Origin: Tissierella sp. MB52-C2
GTDB lineage: Bacteria > Bacillota > Clostridia > Tissierellales > Tissierellaceae
Direction of reading: 5' to 3'
Length of the DNA stretch: 64,000 nucleotides
NCBI RefSeq assembly: GCF_030931715.1
Contig: NZ_CP133261.1
Coordinates: 3,698,643-3,762,642, forward strand
In this document: positions 60,639 through 64,000 of the stretch, piece after piece
How positions within the stretch are numbered: position 1 is the first letter of the stretch
How the letters are laid out: every line of letters starts with the position of its first letter
Program-made: the position numbers and the translations under genes
The notes under the pieces: model-generated
What the model was told of the DNA's origin: nothing
Databases searched by the model: none
The model's input: the letters and a program-made list of their open reading frames with translations, nothing else

Positions 60639-61760
60639 ATGTCACCACAAATGGAGATTCAAATTATAGCGGTTATAGTGGCAGTAGCATGCTCTCTTCC
60701 AGGCGTATTTTTAGTTCTTAGAAAAATGTCTATGATGTCAGATGCTATAACCCATACGATTTTATTAGGGATAGTAATTGGATTTTTTATGGTAAATAGT
60801 TTAACCTCTCCTTTTTTAATAGTAGGAGCTGCTTTAATGGGAGTTATTACTGTATTTTTAACAGAGATGTTAAATAATACTAAGCTAGTATCTGAAGATT
60901 CTGCCATAGGAATAGTATTTCCTCTGCTTTTTAGTATAGCCATAGTAATTATATCTAGATATGCTAGTTCAGTTCATCTAGATACAGACTCTGTATTATT
61001 AGGAGAACTTGCCTTTGCACCTTTCAATCGTATGAAAGTGTTTGGAGTAGATATAGGAGCGAAGGCAATTTATTCCATGGGAGGTATTTTAATAATAAAT
61101 CTTTTATTTGTAATAATATTCTTTAAAGAGCTCAAAATAGTAACATTCGATTCTGCATTAGCAACTGTTTTAGGATTTTCACCTTCTTTAATACATTATA
61201 GTTTGATGACCATAGTCTCAATAACTGCTGTTGGAGCTTTTGAATCTGTAGGCTCTATTCTAGTAATTGCTTTTATGATAGGTTCTCCAGTCACAGCATA
61301 TCTGATTACAGATAATCTAAAAAGCATGATTGTTTTAAGTGGATTGATTGGTGGATTAAATGGAATTTTAGGGTATCAGTTAGCATCTCTTTTAGATGTT
61401 TCCATAGCAGGCTCTATGGCAGTTATGACAGGAGTAGTATTTTTATTAGTGTTTATATTTTCACCTAGCAGAGGGCTATTAACTATTGTTAGTCGAAGAA
61501 AACGACAAAAAATAGAATTCGCAGGAAAATCTTTAATGTTTCATATATATAATCATGAGGGCAAAGAAGATGAAGCTTTGGAGAGTGGGATTTATACCAT
61601 TAGAGGGCATCTGCAATGGAATGAGAAATTTTTGAAATTAATAATAGAAGAACTTAAAGATAAGGAGAAAATCTATATAAAAGATGATATAATAAAATTA
61701 ACTAAATCAGGTAGAGAATATGCTATAAAAAGCTATGAGGAAATAGTATCTGGATTCTAA
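60639..61760 (+). CDS. Metal ABC transporter permease with C-terminal winged-helix domain (TroD type)
   Basis: The protein has 373 residues with eight or nine membrane segments (family stretch SDAITHTILLGIVIGFFM near 31-48). A C-terminal domain of about 80 residues (GHLQWNEKFLKLIIEELK, then IIKLTKSGREYAIKSYEE) resembles that of the preceding permease. GGAGGAG precedes the ATG, directly after the upstream stop codon. The two permeases probably form a heterodimeric channel. Confidence 0.9.
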   Translation: MSPQMEIQIIAVIVAVACSLPGVFLVLRKMSMMSDAITHTILLGIVIGFFMVNSLTSPFLIVGAALMGVITVFLTEMLNNTKLVSEDSAIGIVFPLLFSIAIVIISRYASSVHLDTDSVLLGELAFAPFNRMKVFGVDIGAKAIYSMGGILIINLLFVIIFFKELKIVTFDSALATVLGFSPSLIHYSLMTIVSITAVGAFESVGSILVIAFMIGSPVTAYLITDNLKSMIVLSGLIGGLNGILGYQLASLLDVSIAGSMAVMTGVVFLLVFIFSPSRGLLTIVSRRKRQKIEFAGKSLMFHIYNHEGKEDEALESGIYTIRGHLQWNEKFLKLIIEELKDKEKIYIKDDIIKLTKSGREYAIKSYEEIVSGF

Positions 61761-61797
61761 AATAAAACTATATAATAAATAATTTATAGGAGGATAT

Positions 61798-62301
61798 ATG
61801 ATATTAATTTTTGCGGTAGACAACAACTGGAACATTGGATATGATGGAGATTTGCTATATAAAATATCAGAAGATTTAAAGCGATTTCGACGACTTACAG
61901 AGGGAAATATTATTGTAATGGGCAGAAGAACATTCGAGTCTTTACCAGACAGAAAAGCATTGCCTAATAGGATAAATATAGTAATAACTAGAGATGAAAA
62001 GTATAAAGCCGAAGGTGCAGTTGTGATTAATTCCTTGGAAGCTTTATTTCCATTATTGAAGGAATTAAATCCTAATAATGAGATGGAGAACTTCATAATA
62101 GGGGGAGGAGAAATTGCTAAGCAAACCATTTCCTATTGTAACAAAGCATATATAACTAAGATATTCAAATCCTTTGAAGAAGCAGATACTTTCATACCAA
62201 ACTTAGACTTATTAGATGATTGGAAAATAGTAAAAGAATCAGAAGTGCATAAACAAGATGATTTAGAATATAAATATGTAGATTATGTTAGAGTTAAATA
62301 G
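61798..62301 (+). CDS. folA: Dihydrofolate reductase
   Basis: The protein has 167 residues. It reduces dihydrofolate with NADPH. Family landmarks: AVDNNWNIGYDGDLLY (substrate loop; the usual L-P-W is L-L-Y here), acidic residue in SEDLKRF, VMGRRTFESLP (NADPH site) and FIIGGGEI. TAGGAGG precedes the ATG. It lies 37 bp after the metal permease with no terminator, so it may be read from the same transcript. Its product folate also serves the formimino-transfer operon. Confidence 0.92.
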   Translation: MILIFAVDNNWNIGYDGDLLYKISEDLKRFRRLTEGNIIVMGRRTFESLPDRKALPNRINIVITRDEKYKAEGAVVINSLEALFPLLKELNPNNEMENFIIGGGEIAKQTISYCNKAYITKIFKSFEEADTFIPNLDLLDDWKIVKESEVHKQDDLEYKYVDYVRVK

Positions 62302-62302
62302 T

Positions 62303-62337
62303 AAAATCCCCTATAACCAAGTGTTATAGGGGATTTT
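62303..62337. terminator. Terminator between convergent folA and CofE-like genes
   Basis: The 15-bp perfect stem AAAATCCCCTATAAC / GTTATAGGGGATTTT with loop CAAGT is followed by ATTG. Confidence 0.88.
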
Positions 62338-62391
62338 ATTGTTCGAGTAATAACTTTAGTTGCGTTGTAATCAGGAAGTAGATAAATATGA

Positions 62392-63582
62392 TTATTTTGT
62401 ATACTTATCAAAATATCCTTGGATATAAACTATAGGTGTTCCTTTATCTCCGCTTCCAGAGGTCAAATCTGAAAGGGAACCTATTAAATCAGTAAGCTTT
62501 CTTGGAGTAGTTCCCAGAGATGTGGCATTTTCAGCAAGAGAAGATTCTTTGTTTTCAATATACTTAGATATAGCTGATTTTAATTCATCTCCTTGTAAAT
62601 CAGCAAATTTATCATCTGCTAAATATTTTAATTTTACTTCTGAAGGAGTTCCTTCTAAACCAGGAGTGTAAGCAGGAGAGACTACAGGGTCTGCCAGTTC
62701 CCAGATTTTTCCCACTGGGTCTTTAAAGGCACCATCCCCATAGACCATAACCTCAACAGTTTTACCTGTTTTTTCCTTAATCAATTCTTGAATATTGTCT
62801 ACAACCGGTTGACAATCCCTAGGAAATAGTTTGATTTTATTTTCTGTTGACTTATTTGAGCCAAGTAAACCATACTTTTCATTATATCCACTGCCGTTTA
62901 TAGATGAAGTAAGGATATCATCAAGTCCATAAATATTTTCTCCTCCATTTTCCTTTAATAATCTTTTAGTTCTAAATCTAGTATGAATATCACATACAAT
63001 TACATTTTTAGTATAGTCTAAAATAGTTTTTGGATTGTTGGAGAATATTATTTCACAATTAGTTCCATATTCAGCTATTATTGATTTATAATACTCAATA
63101 TAGTCTACATTAGTAAAGGGATGAAAAGTATATCCAAAGCACTCCCTAAATTCATCTTCGCTTAATGTATCTGTCCAAGGATTGATTCCTTTTGAATCAA
63201 GCGTGTCTATGTCTACCAAATGATTTCCTACTTCATCTGAAGGATAGCTTAACATTAATACTATTTTTTTTACGTCCTTAGCGATGCCCCTCAATATAGT
63301 GGCAAAACGATTACGACTTAAAATAGGAAATACTACACCAATAGTTTCACCACTGAATTTTCCTTTAATATCTTTTGCAATATCATCAATATCAGCATAA
63401 TTTCCTTGGGCACGAGCAACAAGGGATTCTGTTATAGCAATTATATCTTTATCTTGAATTGTAAAATTTTCTATTTTGGAAGCCTTAATTACAGAGTCAA
63501 CTGCTATATTTACAATATTATCTCCTTCTTCAATAATAGGTGTTCTTAAACCTCTAATAACAGTTCCTACTACTCTTTCCAT
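62392..63582 (-). CDS. CofE-like (F420-0:L-glutamate ligase family) protein
   Basis: The protein has 396 residues. The N-terminal half (VRGL-like start VIRGLRTPII, ITESLVARAQGN, SRNRFATILRGIA) matches the CofE fold that adds glutamate to F420-0 in archaea and actinobacteria. The C-terminal part contains VMVYGDGAFKDPVGKIWELADPVVSPAY. It is longer than canonical CofE (about 250 residues). No F420 synthesis gene (fbiA/cofC/cofH) is in the window. In F420-free Firmicutes the real substrate of this family is unknown. AAAGGAGCG precedes the ATG. Confidence 0.8.
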   Translation of the reverse strand: MERVVGTVIRGLRTPIIEEGDNIVNIAVDSVIKASKIENFTIQDKDIIAITESLVARAQGNYADIDDIAKDIKGKFSGETIGVVFPILSRNRFATILRGIAKDVKKIVLMLSYPSDEVGNHLVDIDTLDSKGINPWTDTLSEDEFRECFGYTFHPFTNVDYIEYYKSIIAEYGTNCEIIFSNNPKTILDYTKNVIVCDIHTRFRTKRLLKENGGENIYGLDDILTSSINGSGYNEKYGLLGSNKSTENKIKLFPRDCQPVVDNIQELIKEKTGKTVEVMVYGDGAFKDPVGKIWELADPVVSPAYTPGLEGTPSEVKLKYLADDKFADLQGDELKSAISKYIENKESSLAENATSLGTTPRKLTDLIGSLSDLTSGSGDKGTPIVYIQGYFDKYTK

Positions 63583-63680
63583 TTATATCGCTCCTTTTCA
63601 TATTCTATATTTTTAATATATAATATTTTATGGTATAAGTAAAATAGGTATATGATATAATAGATATAAGGAGTGGTTAT

Positions 63681-64000
63681 ATGTCTATCAGGTTAGAACT
63701 TTATAAAATATTTAATAAAGTAGCTGAGTGCGGAAGCTTTTCACAGGCTGCTAAAGAATTATATATGACACAACCTGCAGTAAGTCAATCTATAGCACAA
63801 CTAGAAGACGAACTGAAAGTAAGACTTTTTACTAGAATTCCAAGGGGAGTAAGACTTACAAATGAGGGAAAGGTTTTATTTGAATATACTAGTTCAGCAA
63901 TTAGTTTATTGGACACAGGGGAAAAGAAAATAAAAGAATCACGGAATTTAAATGAAGGGGAGTTAAAAATTGGAGTTAGTGATACAATCTCTAGGTACTA
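63681..64000 (+). CDS. LysR-family regulator (N-terminal part; runs off the window)
   Basis: The first 106 codons are present: LysR winged helix at residues 5-62 (GSFSQAAKELYMTQPAVSQS) and the start of the effector domain (ELKIGVSD). AAGGAGTGG precedes the ATG. It is divergent from the CofE-like gene over 98 bp and may regulate it. Confidence 0.85.
   Translation, partial: MSIRLELYKIFNKVAECGSFSQAAKELYMTQPAVSQSIAQLEDELKVRLFTRIPRGVRLTNEGKVLFEYTSSAISLLDTGEKKIKESRNLNEGELKIGVSDTISRY

Noticed and set aside
1-64000. CRISPR arrays, tRNA/rRNA genes, insertion sequences
   Set aside because: No regularly spaced repeats, tRNA-like cloverleaf or GTTCRANNC-type block, rRNA motif or transposase frame was recognised by eye.

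Overview
The window is AT-rich bacterial DNA with strong AGGAGG-type ribosome binding sites, frequent TTG/GTG starts, a T-box, S-box (SAM) riboswitches and dense intrinsic terminators. It has amino-acid fermentation genes under a sigma-54 activator, many peptidases and transporters, and no respiratory genes. This points to an anaerobic, low-GC Firmicute of the Clostridia/Tissierellia type. No rRNA, tRNA, CRISPR array, transposase or integrase was recognised. Genus is not determined.

Layout. 0.3-4.1 kb: sorbosone-dehydrogenase-like propeller protein, small membrane protein, and an autoregulated TetR / FMN-binding / flavodoxin operon. 4.2-8.9 kb: two consecutive MerR + ABC-2 exporter modules. 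9.2-13.5 kb: YfcC carrier with peptidases PepT and PepD. 13.6-18.5 kb: sigma-54 activator, a sigma-54 promoter, then formimidoyl-THF cyclodeaminase, glutamate formimidoyltransferase and a YjiH carrier (histidine-type formimino-group fermentation). 18.5-24.3 kb: LysR/MATE, DUF896, amidohydrolase, YtaF, Ca/cation exchanger. 24.4-33.5 kb: TetR with two tandem operators, radical SAM protein, paired ABC exporters, ABC-2 system, lone AAA ATPase. 33.6-39.6 kb (minus strand): heterodimeric ABC exporter with an HTH protein, and an ABC-F protein.

39.7-50.5 kb is a resistance-like and partly decayed region: a GNAT locus behind what looks like a translational attenuator but broken by a frameshift; a deleted copy of a T-box/GNAT locus; TetR/antiporter; M29 peptidase; ArsR/DUF2087 genes; a nucleotidyltransferase behind a structured leader that ends in a terminator; an intact valine-type T-box/GNAT locus; another GNAT; and an ABC exporter pseudogene. 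50.6-64 kb is ordinary housekeeping: diguanylate cyclase, RtcB, metA-hom-lysC behind two tandem SAM-type riboswitches, a DtxR-type regulator with a Mn/Zn ABC importer, dihydrofolate reductase, a CofE-like protein and the start of a LysR gene.

The most noteworthy material is regulatory RNA: three different leader architectures in front of acyl/nucleotidyl-transferase genes, and the double riboswitch of the methionine operon.
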